This document shows, one piece after another, positions 11,429 to 23,763 of a stretch of 64,000 nt of DNA; the stretch's first letter is position 1; each line of letters opens with the position of its first letter. Location of the stretch: assembly GCA_948470475.1 (NCBI GenBank), contig OX419346.1:21699693-21763692 (forward strand), written 5' to 3'. The translations under genes were made by a program, and so were the position numbers. This DNA is from Galaxea fascicularis (lineage: Eukaryota; Cnidaria; Anthozoa; Scleractinia; Euphylliidae). The notes beneath the pieces were generated by a model. The model saw only the letters and a program-made list of their open reading frames with translations. It was not told the origin of the DNA and ran no database searches.

Positions 11429-14230
11429 ATGGCTTCTCCGATTAAACGAATCATGAGCTTGCGGGAGCCCAAAAGAAACTCGACGTCTTCGCCGTCGACG
11501 GGATCTCCTTTGCAGGCAAATGGAAAGCGAAAATTTTTGAAGATACTTCGGCGGCAGTCTTTCAACCAAGGAAGACGTAAGAGCAACGAAGATACGGCAC
11601 AGAAAGAACGGGATCAAACGACTGGTGACGATACCCCTACGGCGAAACCGACGAGAAAGTCGTCGCAGCAAAGCCGCGATTTGGAAGCCTTCGAACAGTA
11701 TCACAAGGAATTGAAGAGCGCGGTTCATTACTTTATCCTGGTGATAGATAAATTCCAGAGCAACATGGAGATTGTGATGGCCAAGATCCCGGCTAACTGT
11801 TCGATAGTGCTGGAATCAGTGATTAACATTGACAATATGTTAGATACGTGCCTTCGACTGCACAGCTGGAACAACACAGAATTGATTAGTCACCGCAAAC
11901 TGATTCATGAAAGGGTTGCAAGCCTTACTAGATGGTGTGATCAGTTACTTGTTAGAGGTAACGTGACAGGCGACCTTACGGTAGGAGTACAATTTGTCAA
12001 AGCTCTCGAGGAAAGCATCCAAGAACTTGTCGACATGGCAATTCCACGACTTCGCAAGCAAGAGCTCAATGACGAAATCAGGAATTCCATCTTTATGTTT
12101 GAGGGCTCCAGCGAGAGTATACAGGCTGGCGAGGATCATCATGAAGTTGGGCAATCCCCTTGGTCCAACTCCAACCGAAGGGACTCTGGAATAAGTGAGG
12201 GTAGTCTTGGCACAGGTGATTCGTCTTCCAATAGGCCATCACCCACCATTTCGCGTGATTCAGGAAGGGGAAGTTATAACTATATCATTGACTCTGATTC
12301 TTCCCATCACAATGGGTATTTAAGCCCACCAGAGCCACCAGTCAGGGGACGTCAATCCCACAGAAGCCCATCAAATTACTACCACCAAAACATTAATGCT
12401 AGTTCACAAAACTCTGATTGCTCCCTCAGTCAGATGAGTGACTCATCCAGTTATCGCTCTTTGCCACAGTCACCTGTCAGTTGTCATGGTGAATTCAGTG
12501 GAAGTGCATATCTTTCTGCTTCAAGTTCCACTGGAGAAGAAGGGTCATTTTTCTCTGCAGATGAAAGTGATCACATGCCAACTTTTGAAGAACCAGATGT
12601 CATCCAAGCTGAATTTCTAGGGTTTATTGAGAACCATGAACTGTCAACTCCTAAGAAGAAATCCTTTCAAGTGTACATTGAACTTGTTGGAAATTACACA
12701 CAGCCTTCTGATGGTATCCTTAAGCGACCATCATCAGCCTATGAGGGTTACCAGGAAACGTTTAGGCGGAGCATTGTACAAAACAACTCTCCTGCTCACC
12801 ACACACCAACTGGCCTGAAAAAGGACATCTTCACATTTCGAAATGTTTCTGATTCAGAGCGATCTCATTCACTGCCAACACTCCAAAGTCCCACAAAAGT
12901 GACTGCAAATTACACCCATGACTGGAATAGGAATATCCAACCAGCAGTGCCAAGGAAGAAACTAGTTCCAGTTGAAGAGGAGCAACATCGTAAGCAGAGT
13001 AGTTCAAGCAGCAGCTCCAGCAGTTTGAGTGGTACTGAAGATGAAGATGTAAATACACCTGCATTAGATTGCTTGGATGTTTCTAAATTTCTTGTCTACC
13101 GCCAGGATGAAGATGGACAGACATTAATTGGGGGAGCAATTGACGCACTCATTGTACATGCCAGTGGTTCTACCAAGAAAGATTTGGTTTATTATGAAGC
13201 TTTCCTCACAACATACAGGACATTCATCTCTCCAGAGAAACTTGTTGAAAAGCTCCTCTACAGAGAAAGTAGATTTCGGGCCAAAGGTTGTAAGAAGGCC
13301 AGCCAAAATGCCTTCTTTTTACTTTTGAGAGTTGTTGATGAACTGACTGGAAAAGTTGAAAGGCGCATCTTAGAACGGTTAATGAAAGAAGTGTATCGCC
13401 TTCTTGTCAATGGACACATTGTTCTTGGAAAGATCCTGCGTGACAAAATGCTTCCTAAATGCGAGAACTTTTATAGATCTCGTTCCCCATCTGCATTTGT
13501 TCAACCTGTCACTGTAGACTCATCTCAGAAGTACACTGTTCTTGACTTTCATGCTGAGGAGTTGGCAAAGCAGCTAACCTTGATAGATGCAAGGAATTTC
13601 CACAACATTGAGATTCCAGAAATTCTTGCGTGGGGTAAAGAGCAGAAGGAAGAACTGTCTCCAAACTTATGCATTTTCACGGATCATTTTAATAAGGTTT
13701 CCTATTGGTGTCGCACTCATGTTCTCTCCTTTGATAAACAGAGAGAAAGGGAAATGGCATATATGAAATTTCTAAAGATCATGAAGCATTTGCGAAGGTT
13801 TAATGACTTCAATTCCTTGTTTGGAATTTTGTCTGCACTGGACTGCTCAGCAGTCAGAAGACTGAACTGGCCAAAACATTTGCCAGATGGCTTAGCTGAG
13901 TATGCAACACTGATTGACAGCACTTCATCATTCAGGGCGTACCGTGAAGCTCTTGCTCTGGCAGAGCCACCATGCATCCCATATCTTGGACTGATCCTTC
14001 AAGATGTGACATTTGTTTACCATGGCAATGCAGATGAACTTCCTGATGGAAAGGTAAACTTTATGAAGAGGTGGCAACTTTTCAACATTTTGGACAATGT
14101 GCGGCGCTTCAAACTCGCCTCTTATGACTTTGATTGGAATGATCAGATTGCACAGCTGTTTGCTAGAATGGAGTTCTTGTCAGAAGAGGAGTTGTATGAT
14201 AAGTCACTCAGATTAAAGCCACGAGAGTAA
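11429..14230 (+). CDS. RAPGEF1: RAPGEF1/C3G-like Rap guanine nucleotide exchange factor, intronless
   Basis: This protein should load GTP onto Rap1 downstream of Crk adaptors at adhesion and receptor sites. The start is ATG 11429 in good context (A at -3, G at +4), giving 933 residues; the in-frame GTG at 11420 is not needed. Residues about 90-210 match the helical N-terminal domain of C3G (SAVHYF, then SLTRWCDQLL and ALEESIQELVDMAI). A long Ser/Pro-rich linker holds QPAVPRKK (504-511), which fits the Crk SH3 ligand PxxPxK. The Ras exchanger motif domain spans about 555-690 (YYEAFLTTYRTFISPEKL) and the CDC25 catalytic domain about 700-925 (FNDFNSLFGILSALDCSAVRR; CIPYLGLILQDVTFV). It ends LRLKPRE, where human C3G has KIKPR plus a short tail. 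The whole frame is one exon, unlike its intron-rich neighbours. Orthology to C3G is strong; a retrocopy is possible. Confidence 0.93.
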   Translation: MASPIKRIMSLREPKRNSTSSPSTGSPLQANGKRKFLKILRRQSFNQGRRKSNEDTAQKERDQTTGDDTPTAKPTRKSSQQSRDLEAFEQYHKELKSAVHYFILVIDKFQSNMEIVMAKIPANCSIVLESVINIDNMLDTCLRLHSWNNTELISHRKLIHERVASLTRWCDQLLVRGNVTGDLTVGVQFVKALEESIQELVDMAIPRLRKQELNDEIRNSIFMFEGSSESIQAGEDHHEVGQSPWSNSNRRDSGISEGSLGTGDSSSNRPSPTISRDSGRGSYNYIIDSDSSHHNGYLSPPEPPVRGRQSHRSPSNYYHQNINASSQNSDCSLSQMSDSSSYRSLPQSPVSCHGEFSGSAYLSASSSTGEEGSFFSADESDHMPTFEEPDVIQAEFLGFIENHELSTPKKKSFQVYIELVGNYTQPSDGILKRPSSAYEGYQETFRRSIVQNNSPAHHTPTGLKKDIFTFRNVSDSERSHSLPTLQSPTKVTANYTHDWNRNIQPAVPRKKLVPVEEEQHRKQSSSSSSSSSLSGTEDEDVNTPALDCLDVSKFLVYRQDEDGQTLIGGAIDALIVHASGSTKKDLVYYEAFLTTYRTFISPEKLVEKLLYRESRFRAKGCKKASQNAFFLLLRVVDELTGKVERRILERLMKEVYRLLVNGHIVLGKILRDKMLPKCENFYRSRSPSAFVQPVTVDSSQKYTVLDFHAEELAKQLTLIDARNFHNIEIPEILAWGKEQKEELSPNLCIFTDHFNKVSYWCRTHVLSFDKQREREMAYMKFLKIMKHLRRFNDFNSLFGILSALDCSAVRRLNWPKHLPDGLAEYATLIDSTSSFRAYREALALAEPPCIPYLGLILQDVTFVYHGNADELPDGKVNFMKRWQLFNILDNVRRFKLASYDFDWNDQIAQLFARMEFLSEEELYDKSLRLKPRE

Positions 14231-17084
14231 AGAGTACATGTTTTCTTAAGCTGTTTGATTTTGGCTCAACAGTTTTTGTTTTGTGCTAAAATCAGTTCTT
14301 CAAGGTTATGCGATTTTGTATTCAAGCAACACAAATTATGGTGGACATACTTCTTTAACTGAATTGCAGTGGAATACTTTTCTGTGACTTGCACAGCTAA
14401 GGCACTCAAACCGAGTTATTTATTCTTTTTTTTTTGCATTCATTGGCCTTGCACATGCATTTAGATTCTCAACCAATGTATACATAGCAAGATAAATTTT
14501 TAATATTCTTGGGCCAGTGGTGCACAGTGATGAAACAGAATAGGTGAATTGGATTTTCAGCACAGCTAATAATAGCTGTCAAAGATGTGTGCTGCTTCAT
14601 TTGGCATTTAACTATTTTTGTATGAAATTGTACCCTTGACTACTCTGGGTCATCCTGTACCTATCATATAGGCAAGATGTGAGTTTGACACACATTAGTG
14701 TGGGTATCATACTAAAGTTAGGACAACCGAACTACTGTTCAGTCTTTGATTTAAGATTTAGAGTGTGGTAACCACAGAATTCTCAAAGTATTCTGTGCTG
14801 ATACATACTTTATACTGAAATTTTATTATTGCTAAAAGCAGTTGAAATCTAAGCAACATAGAAGATTGGCAGATACTCTCACAAAATATAACAATTTTAC
14901 ATGTAAGTGTAAATTTTGGTATTCTAATTTTAAATAAAGAATGATATTTTGAAATTAAAGCTGGAAATAAACATTAACAACTTTGCTGAATTATTTTTCC
15001 TGTTAGTGCAACAGTTAAGCCTCCACTAGTACAATAAATTTGTGTTCAAACCTTCAGGATATTGGATAATTTTGCTCAACATTATCAGAAAATCACTGAC
15101 GTTAGAAAAATCTATTAGATTGTAGCCAGTTTCTTTCAATTAACAATAGAAATTCTCCTTGGCATTTCTTTATACACTATTTTAATGCGCCCAACAAACT
15201 AAAGAGTTTTTTGCAGGGCTTGCTGTGCGAGTTCTCTACTGGTATCTGGTATTTCTGATAGAATTTGTTGTACTTTGTCTCGTCGTGGTGGTAGAGAACT
15301 TGTATTGTGTTTGAGACAGGTGCATCTAGTAACCAGGTGAAAATTTATTTTGAAAAACTGGATGTTCACAGCAACATGTTGTGTTATTGGGCCTTTCCAG
15401 ATTATTTTAAAAAAACCAACATAGTTACAGGATAGGGAAGAGTGCTACTTGTTATTACAATGGCAACAATAAATGTATTTATTGCTAAACTTTTGTTACT
15501 TTCTCCAAACCCCTGAGCTGTGACAGTTCAATCAGCTATCTGATTTCCACTGTTTTGTAGAATTGGGAAGCTGATGTTAATTAATTTTTTGCCACTCACT
15601 TCTTGAGCTCTTTTGATGCTTTTGGTGGACCACCAATGTGCTCGACTGTGTTGAAAAGTCACGTTTGACTTCATTAGCAAAGGAACTTAGTGCTACCTTT
15701 GATAGGAGAAAATCGTGACAATATTTTTTATTAACATTAGTTTGTTTTGATTTTTTTGGTAATCAAGACTTGCATATTAATTACAATTTTTACTAAGCAC
15801 CCTGTTTTCTCTCACTGAATCGTATAAATAACAGATATGAACTTTTCCAAACATCAAACCAGTTAACTTCAGGAATAAACACTTCTCATATCTGTTTGAC
15901 GGGAATTATATGGCTTGTTTTAAGGGATAGCAAATGGAAGCATTCATTCGAAACGTAGCTTAGCGGCTCAAGAAAAGAAAGAATGTGAACAGTCATTATT
16001 TATGTCATTACAATATATGGTTATCAGAACATTCTAGATTTATATCCCCCGGCTTTGAGAAAATGTTCCTATATTAAAACATGTTAAAGTTAACGAGTTG
16101 GTATTGAGTTTGGTTGTCGATCGTATCAGACTGTCTCTCTTCTTCCCTAACGCTAAATATTTTGAACTAAGATCAAAATAAGTTGAAAATGGTTTTATTT
16201 GAGACCACTAAGGTTATTAAGATTTTAGGCGGATTTTTTTTTATTACTTTTCTACCTTATCTTATTTAATCCTACTTTTCATATGATGTGCCCTGCATAA
16301 TACTTGGCAATGGTCTTTTCCTCAAACTAATATCACGAAATTAAAACCAGACCTATGTGCGATCTATATTTCCTAAATAAGTAGGACTGAGATTGTCATT
16401 TAGACCCCCCAGGCTATTCACAAGTGTAATAAACTTAGAAACTAAGAGGATGAAGCATTGCCACTATAAAGGTCTCTAAATTTATTTATTAGCTACTCCT
16501 GATTTTTGTTATCGCAGAATGCACTGCCGATATTTCAGGTAATTTTAAGTGATGAATTGTGTTGATGACAGATGTGCTGGTGGACTTGCAGATTTCTTTC
16601 TTGATGCAGAGTTGTTACACAAGACAATTAAAATTACACTCCATATCACTCACGCTTAAGCGCTAAAAATATCATCTATACATTTGCATTAGGGCACGGT
16701 GAGGTCGATCAAAGATGGGGATTACTGTTCTCTGTGGACTTGTAACAGGACTGGAGAACATGTTCTAACAAATGAGGTCTCTCTTTAAGTCCACACGGGT
16801 AAAACAGTTGGAAGAATTTCTCAGTTCTTGTTTGACTCGGTTAGTGCGTGCAACTGGATATTTGCTTCTGGTCAGAGCCGAAAAATTTCAAACTCTCAAA
16901 TTAATTGAATACGCCCTTACGAAAGACTGTGCGGAATGTTAAATATGCTCCACGGGAAAAACCCCTGTTCTGAGGGTCCGCAAGAAGACTGGGGGATACT
17001 TACGGTCAGCGGCAGGAATCGCCGTCTTCGTTCGTTCCTTTCCTCGAAACAGCGTACTCCTGTCCGTACTGTTGAGACAAAAAC
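14231..17084 (+). other. RAPGEF1 3' untranslated region and intergenic spacer before PDCL
   Basis: Two AATAAA signals at 14933-14938 and 14966-14971 give a 3' UTR of about 0.7 kb for RAPGEF1. No other coding region is seen. Bases just before 17085 should contain the PDCL promoter and 5' UTR. Confidence 0.6.
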
Positions 17085-20000
17085 ATGACAACTTTAGATG
17101 ACAAAATACTTGGTTTCAAGAGCCAGAACTACGTATCGAGCTCTGAGAGTGAAGGGGAAGACGACGAAAAAAATGTATCTGACGAGGAAGACAGTAGAGA
17201 CGGCGACAAAGTAGATATGAGCGATGTACCTGCCCCACCAGATTTTCGCCTCGAAGTACCAAAGGTAATTTGTAACCTGTCACAAGGGGGGTTGGGCTTC
17301 CTTTTAATGTCATAACACCAGTGAATGATATACAGAGGATCTCCTTGAAAGCTTTTATAGTAGTTGCTACATCCCCATGTAATTGCAATGTATTAATCAA
17401 ATCCAAGAACCCTCAACTCCTCCAGTAATGGGTTTCACTATTTGCTTCAAGAGTTCGGCATCAAGCCGCAATGACGTTAGACAGTACAGAGAGTACCTTG
17501 ACACAACAACAACAACAACAACTTTATTACAATTTCTTTACAAAGCTAAAAGAACAAAAAGGTAACAAGAGGATGGACTAAAACTGAACTGACAGACAGA
17601 AAGATATGCTAAAAAGAGTTCTAAATCTGCAGAAAAAGTGAGAAAATAAGTAAATCAGAAATAAATATACATGAATAAATAGAAGTATTTAACCAATCTT
17701 ACATTTTTTAATAATCATGGGTACTTCAATGTAGTTATCGTCTTTCTCTAAACATCAAAAAGCAATTGGCGGAGGACCTTTTCTTCAGCAGCTCCGTTAT
17801 ATGGCAAGGTATCGCATTCTACAGTCTTAGGCCATGTCCACACTGATGCGTTTTTGTTTGAAAACGCATTGATATCTATGCGTTTTGGCCTCCCGTCCAC
17901 ACTGATATGCTCAAAAACGCTGAGCGTTTTCATCGAAAACGGATCCTTTTGAAAACGCTGTTGAAAGTGAATCGTATTGAAAACGCTACAGCATCCGTAT
18001 CAGTGTGGACGCAGATCAATCGATGCGTTTTCACACCTATCGAAAACGCATTCAAACAAAAACGCATCAGTGTGGACATGGCCTTACACCAAGTCAAGAA
18101 AAGGCATGTTTTTGTATCTCTAACCTAGAATTTTTGACATGATACTTCCGGGAGGTAGATGGTCGTGTGTTATATGAATGGATATTGCACCTGTGAACAT
18201 ACTGTTCGCAGGACACTGGCTGTTCCAAGTAGCACAGACTTCTGGAATGTCAGGACATGCAGTTTAACCCTGAGTCTCTCTAGGTGGCTATGTAAATTCT
18301 TAGGAATTATTATTATTATTATTATTATATTTTATTTTTTAGCCTTAACACTACTTACATGTATGTCTCAAAATAATAAATGCAAAGAAAGAGAAAATTG
18401 TCGGGAAGAGGGAAGGTTTTGATGGGATACTTGGAAAAACTCTAAAATTCACAGAGGAAAGTAATTAAATTTTGAAAAACTTGCAAGCTTTTCTTAATTT
18501 GTTATTGCTGAGAAGAAGAAATTATTTTTTGCCTGCTCCAGTGAGTTCATTGTTGTTTGTTCGGGTTCGCTGGCTGTTTGATACACTAAACTATTTTACG
18601 AGCATTTTTTTCAGGTTTTGATAGATACAGGAAACGTCTTAAGTTTGGGGGAAAAAGCATCTGCAAATTGGCCTGTTGAGGATGACAACTTTCTTGTTGA
18701 AATCCGGTGAAAGAATGAGACAACTTTGCAAACTGATTGGCGGCTGCAAGAAAATCAGGCTCTCCCATTGGTCAATTCTGTACATGTGGTGAAAATTTCC
18801 CACATTATTTTCCCAATCTTCATACAGCTGGTTGTAGTTCTTGTTGGATTGCAAATCAACTTACTATGGTCCTATGGGCTCAACAGAAGCGGCCATATTT
18901 GATAGTTTTGGGATACTAATGATTAGCGTGCAGCATATGCGGACAGGAATAAGTATGGAAAAAATTAAAACCTGCAGATATGGTGCACTGTCATCTCAAT
19001 TAGATGGTGTACCTTATTGTAGAGGTGAACTACCACCACTAAAAAGATGGGTTGAAAGAGTGCAGCTGTTCCCCAATGCAGTGGATAATGATCTAAACAC
19101 CAAGTTGTTCAGTTTCATTTCCCCAAAATAATATTGTCTTGGTCCTGTATTTTGTGTGATGTAACCTTTACCGTTGTTTTAATTGGTTTTGTAGACAGGA
19201 CCCAAAGGTGTTATTCAAGACTACCGTCGTTACAAGCAACTAGAAACAGAACAGAGGAAAGAGAAAGAAAAAGAAATGAGAGTGTTAGCAGAGAAGTTTT
19301 CAGTTTCCTGTCAAAGCAGTGTAAGTTTCTTGTACAAAGTGTGGGGTAGGTTTTCCACGCTGGCATAGATTCATGCTAGGAAACCTGTCCTGTATTATCT
19401 TGTCCAGAAGCTCTATGGCTCATGTCTGTTATGAATGGATAAACTAAAAAGGTTCCAACCTTGGGCAACTTTTGCTGTTTAGAAAGAACAATATTTCCAC
19501 AGCTTTTTATTATAAATTTTTGTTGCGTGAGAAGGAATAGAACTGATGGGTGGTCCCCATGAAAATGTTTCCTTCTTCCTGGCTTATTATCACATCAAAG
19601 GCAGAAACCATGTCTCATGAACATGGGTAGTGGTACCCAGGTCTCATCTACTAGTAACCCCAATTTCCTACCAAGTAGGATTTAATTTTGTCAGTTTTTA
19701 TATTTTGTTGTCAGTAATGGTTATTACTTAGGATAAAAGAAAACTGCGGAATCAAATAATACCATTTGTATACTGCATTTTGACTAAGACTAAGACTTTG
19801 ACTATGGTTCATTTTTAATGCACAGCTTGATGATGAAAGAGAAAAAGAGCTTCTGAAAGAACTGGAACTTGACACAGATGAATTTATTAAACAATACCAT
19901 CTTCAGAGATTGCTGCAGCTAAAGCAAGAACAAGAGAGGAGACTTCAACTTTCCAGGTCTGATTGTGTGTGCATGTTTTTGCTGTTGTGTATTTGGCATT

Positions 20001-23000
20001 GAAATAAAAAAGATGTAGTTGTGAATCTATAGAAAAGACTTTTTCACTTTGCAGTATGACTGCACAACTAATTTGAATGAACACATATTTTAATTCTGTT
20101 ATTTTCAGGCAAAAGTTTGGACAAGTGATCTCGTTGTCTGACAAGCAGCAGTTTCTTGATGCTGTAGATAAGGAAGAACCAAACATTGTGGTGGTAGTTC
20201 ATCTCTATAATGAGGTACATACGATTTCAAGGGGGTTTGAGGGTGTTCCTAAAGCCGCTATTACATGTTGAAACTGTGTGCGACGGTGCTGCGAAACAAG
20301 TTGAAGGCGTTGCGCCATGTAACATGGTCAGTTTCCCGAAACTTTTTTTAACTTTCGTTGCGAGACAAGTTTCACGAAAAGCAGAACAGCTTTCTACTTC
20401 TGCAAAGGTCGTAACAATCACAGTGATGATAAAAACTAGAGTTTCACCATGTTCAAGTTCAAGTTCAAGTTCAAGTTTACTAAGTCTTCCAAAAAATTAC
20501 TGACAATGAACACTGCCTGCAAATAGTGAGCTAATCTAGGTCGTTAAGGACATACAAACACAAAATACTAATTGAAGGCGTTAAAAAAGTCGAGTTTGAA
20601 TACATTATTTGTCAAGAGAGGAAAAAAAGTGATAAAAAGTGGAGAAAAATATTATAAATTATGATTGAATTATAATTAAGATGCCTTTTTATTTCAGAAA
20701 CAAGAGTGCTAGTGTCAGCATAACTGTCCAGAGTTTCTAAAGTTACAGACAGTAATGCTTGAATTTTCTTTTTGAATATGTGCTTTGGTAGTTGGTAGTC
20801 TTGTAACATACACCACTTTGTGAAACTGGTCTCACTTGGTCTTGTTAAGCTGGGTTGCATAAGCCAGACACCAGAAAAACAACATTTTGAGACCAGTTTC
20901 AATGTTCCTGAACAAGTTTCTCCCTTTTATGTTACACGTTGCAACGCCTGTTGAAACTTATTCCTCAGCATTGTTGCACACAAATTTCAGCTAAAGGTTT
21001 CAATGTGTGACAGCGGCTTAACACAATAATGCCATCTTGATGCTTCAGTGAATATCACATTTTAATTTTCTTGCTGCATATTGTTCTGATATGTGCTTAA
21101 GAGTTGGAGGTAACTGTTAAGTGGCATCCAAAAATGTAGAATAATTGCCTCTCTGGTGGTGTCCCTGGTATCATACTACTTGTGCAAATTTTGGCCTGCA
21201 TGCATTTCCAGAGAGTGTCACAGTAAATTAGTGTATTATAAGCTGGAACTTTTCACAAGTGTTAAGATAGTTATCCTTAAGATAAGATATTATACCTAAC
21301 TTCAGATCAAAAAAAGTCTATACTTTAATCTGACCTTTCTTTAAATTATGATGATTATTCAGGATCTCCAGAGTTGTAGAGCAATGAATGGCTGTCTGAA
21401 GTGTTTAGCTCAACAGTACTCTCTGGTGAGTGAAATGATTAAAAGGAATGTCTTTCAAGAACAGGGGCATGGGAATCCCCAGCATCCATGGACTCAACCC
21501 TTTGCATAACTAGGGAAACCCATAGGGTTTTAAATGCCCTTTTTCCTTTCAACTGTCATTGTTTATTGGCAGTCCATGCATGACGGTGAATCTACCAGGG
21601 CATGTGCAGTCTAATAAACCTTTTTCGACCATCACATTAGTTGTGTTCTAATCTCTCAAAATCAATAAAGGATCTAAGAATTAAGAATGAGCCCCAGGAT
21701 GATTAGGTTCATATAGCAGAATCCAGAAGATTTACTGGCAATTTGAAAGATTCTCTTTTCTTAACCCCTTGATGAAAGTTGGCTGAATTAAGTAAAAGCT
21801 TCTCAAATGTGCCCTTGCATGATAATTATCTGCCACTATTCTTATAAATATAGTACCTTAATTACTTATTTACTTGTTTCGACTTGTGTGTTCTATAGAA
21901 GTAGTATGAATTAGCTTTAGCATTTGCAATTTTTATTTTTCTGAAGGTAAAATTTTGTAAGATCATTGCTCAAGATACTGGGATCAGCAGACATTTTGTA
22001 AGTACATAAAAAGTGAAACTTATGGAATTGTTGAACACCCTGACTCTTAGACCATTATCATCTGGATTTTTCTTTGTTATTCTGAATCAGTCTTGGAGAA
22101 GGGCTGATGTGGGTGCTAAGTGGTAAACTGGAGGCAAAAGTGTGTTATAACCTAGTAAGTTAGGATAAATTTATGACTAGTGCATGCGTTATTATTTCTG
22201 ATGGTGATCTATAGATGTTTGTGTCACATCCCTCTGGAAGATGGGTATATACAGTGTAGTAACTAAACAATACTACTAACATGGATTCTTCACTGTACTT
22301 TGCATGGTGCATATCATCGTCCAAACAATTATTTAGTATATTAATAATTTTGGTGTCTCAGAGAAAAGAAGGCCTTCCAGCATTGCTTGTTTACAAAGGT
22401 GGACAAATAGTTGGAAACTTTGTAAAACTGGAGGATACGTTTGGCGAAGACTTCTTTGCTGTTGATGTGGAGAGTTTTTTGATTGAGTGAGTTTGTATTG
22501 ATGACAGTGCTGTTTTACTCTATACAGTATCTTGCCCTGCTATTCCTACAGAGCCATCACTGGTATGAACTTGATTGATGTGAAAATCCTCAATGTGTGA
22601 ACTCCCTGTCACAGGGGTTTTCGTTCTTATGGGAACCTTTCCCTAATTTATAAGGAGCTTCTCGTTCGTTTGAAAACCTCTTTATCGTTTTTTGTAAACT
22701 GTTAGGATGGGACCCCATCTTCAATTTGCAGAACCCCTCCCTGCTTCTAATAGGAATCCCATCCACACCTGTTTCCTTCCCTTCATGAGGGAATCCCCTT
22801 GTATTAGCAACACCTCTTCTCGGGGGAATTTCCTTTACATATGAATACCATTTGGTGTAGGAATCTTATTGTTCATTTACACATGAAATTAGATATTACA
22901 ATATTGGTTGCCTGGGTGGCAGTTGCCATGAATTTCATTCACAGTTTGCCATTACTTCTAGACTTGAATCTTCTTTTTTTCATAATTAAGATGTTGTTTT

Positions 23001-23122
23001 GTCATTTCTATATTACTTTTTGTAGGAATGGTGTTTTAACAGAGGAATTAGAATGTCAGCTTACAACAAGTGTGGCTGCTAAAAAGGAAGATGACAGTGA
23101 CAGTGATTTAGACATTGATTAG
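17085..23122 (+). CDS. PDCL: Phosducin-like protein (PhLP1)
   Basis: PhLP1 works with the CCT chaperonin to fold G-protein beta subunits and assemble beta-gamma dimers in the cytosol. Eight exons: 17085-17264, 19195-19320, 19826-19956, 20109-20214, 21363-21425, 21947-21997, 22362-22486, 23026-23122; all GT-AG, phases consistent, 292 residues (human 301). The start [10 protein letters not shown] matches the family N terminus. An acidic [11 protein letters not shown] segment follows, then the G-beta-gamma-binding helix [20 protein letters not shown] at exon 2. The thioredoxin-like domain runs from about residue 145 ([20 protein letters not shown]), with [35 protein letters not shown] and [13 protein letters not shown]. 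The acidic tail [10 protein letters not shown] is the usual PhLP1 end. Intron 4 carries an inverted-repeat element with a LINE fragment inside. Confidence 0.96.
17495..17750 (-). mobile_element. Possible 3' tail of a non-LTR element (minus)
   Basis: An (AAC)n-rich run at 17500-17520 followed by CTTTATTACAATTTCTTT resembles the reversed tail of coral LINEs, which end in TTG/TGT repeats. No RT codons are recognisable, so this is weak. Confidence 0.3.
17830..18083. mobile_element. PIF/Harbinger-like MITE with TTA duplication in PDCL intron 1
   Basis: A 254-bp element whose ends GGCCATGTCCACACTGATGC and GCATCAGTGTGGACATGGCC are perfect inverted repeats, flanked by TTA at 17827-17829 and 18084-18086. 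GAAAACGC/GCGTTTTC motifs repeat throughout. It has no coding capacity. Confidence 0.9.
18308..18330 (+). repeat. (ATT)n microsatellite
   Basis: About seven to eight ATT units in PDCL intron 1. Confidence 0.85.
20253..21018. mobile_element. Harbinger-like inverted-repeat element with TAA duplication in PDCL intron 4
   Basis: The left end AGCCGCTATTACATGTTGAA and right end TTCAATGTGTGACAGCGGCT are imperfect inverted repeats extending about 90 bases. TAA flanks the element at 20250-20252 and 21019-21021. Inside lie a (AAGTTC)n run near 20452-20475 and a LINE fragment (next entry), so it is a composite or a host for nested insertion. Confidence 0.75.
20612..20800 (-). pseudogene. 5'-truncated non-LTR retrotransposon tail (end of RT ORF)
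   Basis: On minus, the frame reads [15 protein letters not shown], then [18 protein letters not shown], the pattern seen at the very C terminus of LINE ORF2 proteins in this window (compare 30233-30589). It is nested in the inverted-repeat element of PDCL intron 4. Confidence 0.6.
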
Positions 23123-23349
23123 AATAACTAGAATATGTTCTCACTAGTTTTTGTGTTAAGGATGTCCAATCCTTAATACATCCAATACTTAAAAAAGTTG
23201 TTCAAAGAGGTATATTACTTATTAAAACAGCTGTTATGTTCACAGTGAGAGTTTTGTCTATGGATTGCGTATCTAGAACTGTGAAGTTGTACTTGTAACA
23301 TAATACTGAATTTACAATCAGTTTCAGTTTCATTTGCAAGCTAGTTTTT

Positions 23350-23753
23350 ATATGTCAGGAAAATTCCAGATGATCTGGGATTTCACTGTTTCCCAACTAT
23401 CCCAGATTTTGCTGAGATATCAGAAAAACGCCAGACGTCAATCACAGATGCCATTTTTATTTGTGAGGGAGGTCCTGGAGCCAAGCAAATATTTAGAGGA
23501 TTGGTCATGAGCTAAAACTATTGCTGACATCCCAAACAGTACAAATTTGAGTTTTTATATATTGGGAATGATCACCAACCATCGCAGAAATTTGGGACAT
23601 GTTGGGAAAATAGAAATGCTCACGATTTCCGCAGTTTGTCCCTGACCATCCCAGATGATCGGGATGTCTGTGATTTCCAGTCTTCATTTGTTGGCATAAT
23701 CTGGGACAGTCTGGGAAACAGCAAAATCTTGTTCTGGAATTTTCCTGACATAT
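23350..23753. repeat. Inverted-repeat element with 21-bp perfect ends
   Basis: ATATGTCAGGAAAATTCCAG at 23350 is mirrored by CTGGAATTTTCCTGACATAT ending at 23753. Weaker complementarity continues inward, with repeated CTGGGA/TCCCAG motifs. No coding content and no certain target duplication. Confidence 0.7.
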
Positions 23754-23763
23754 GAAAAGTAGC

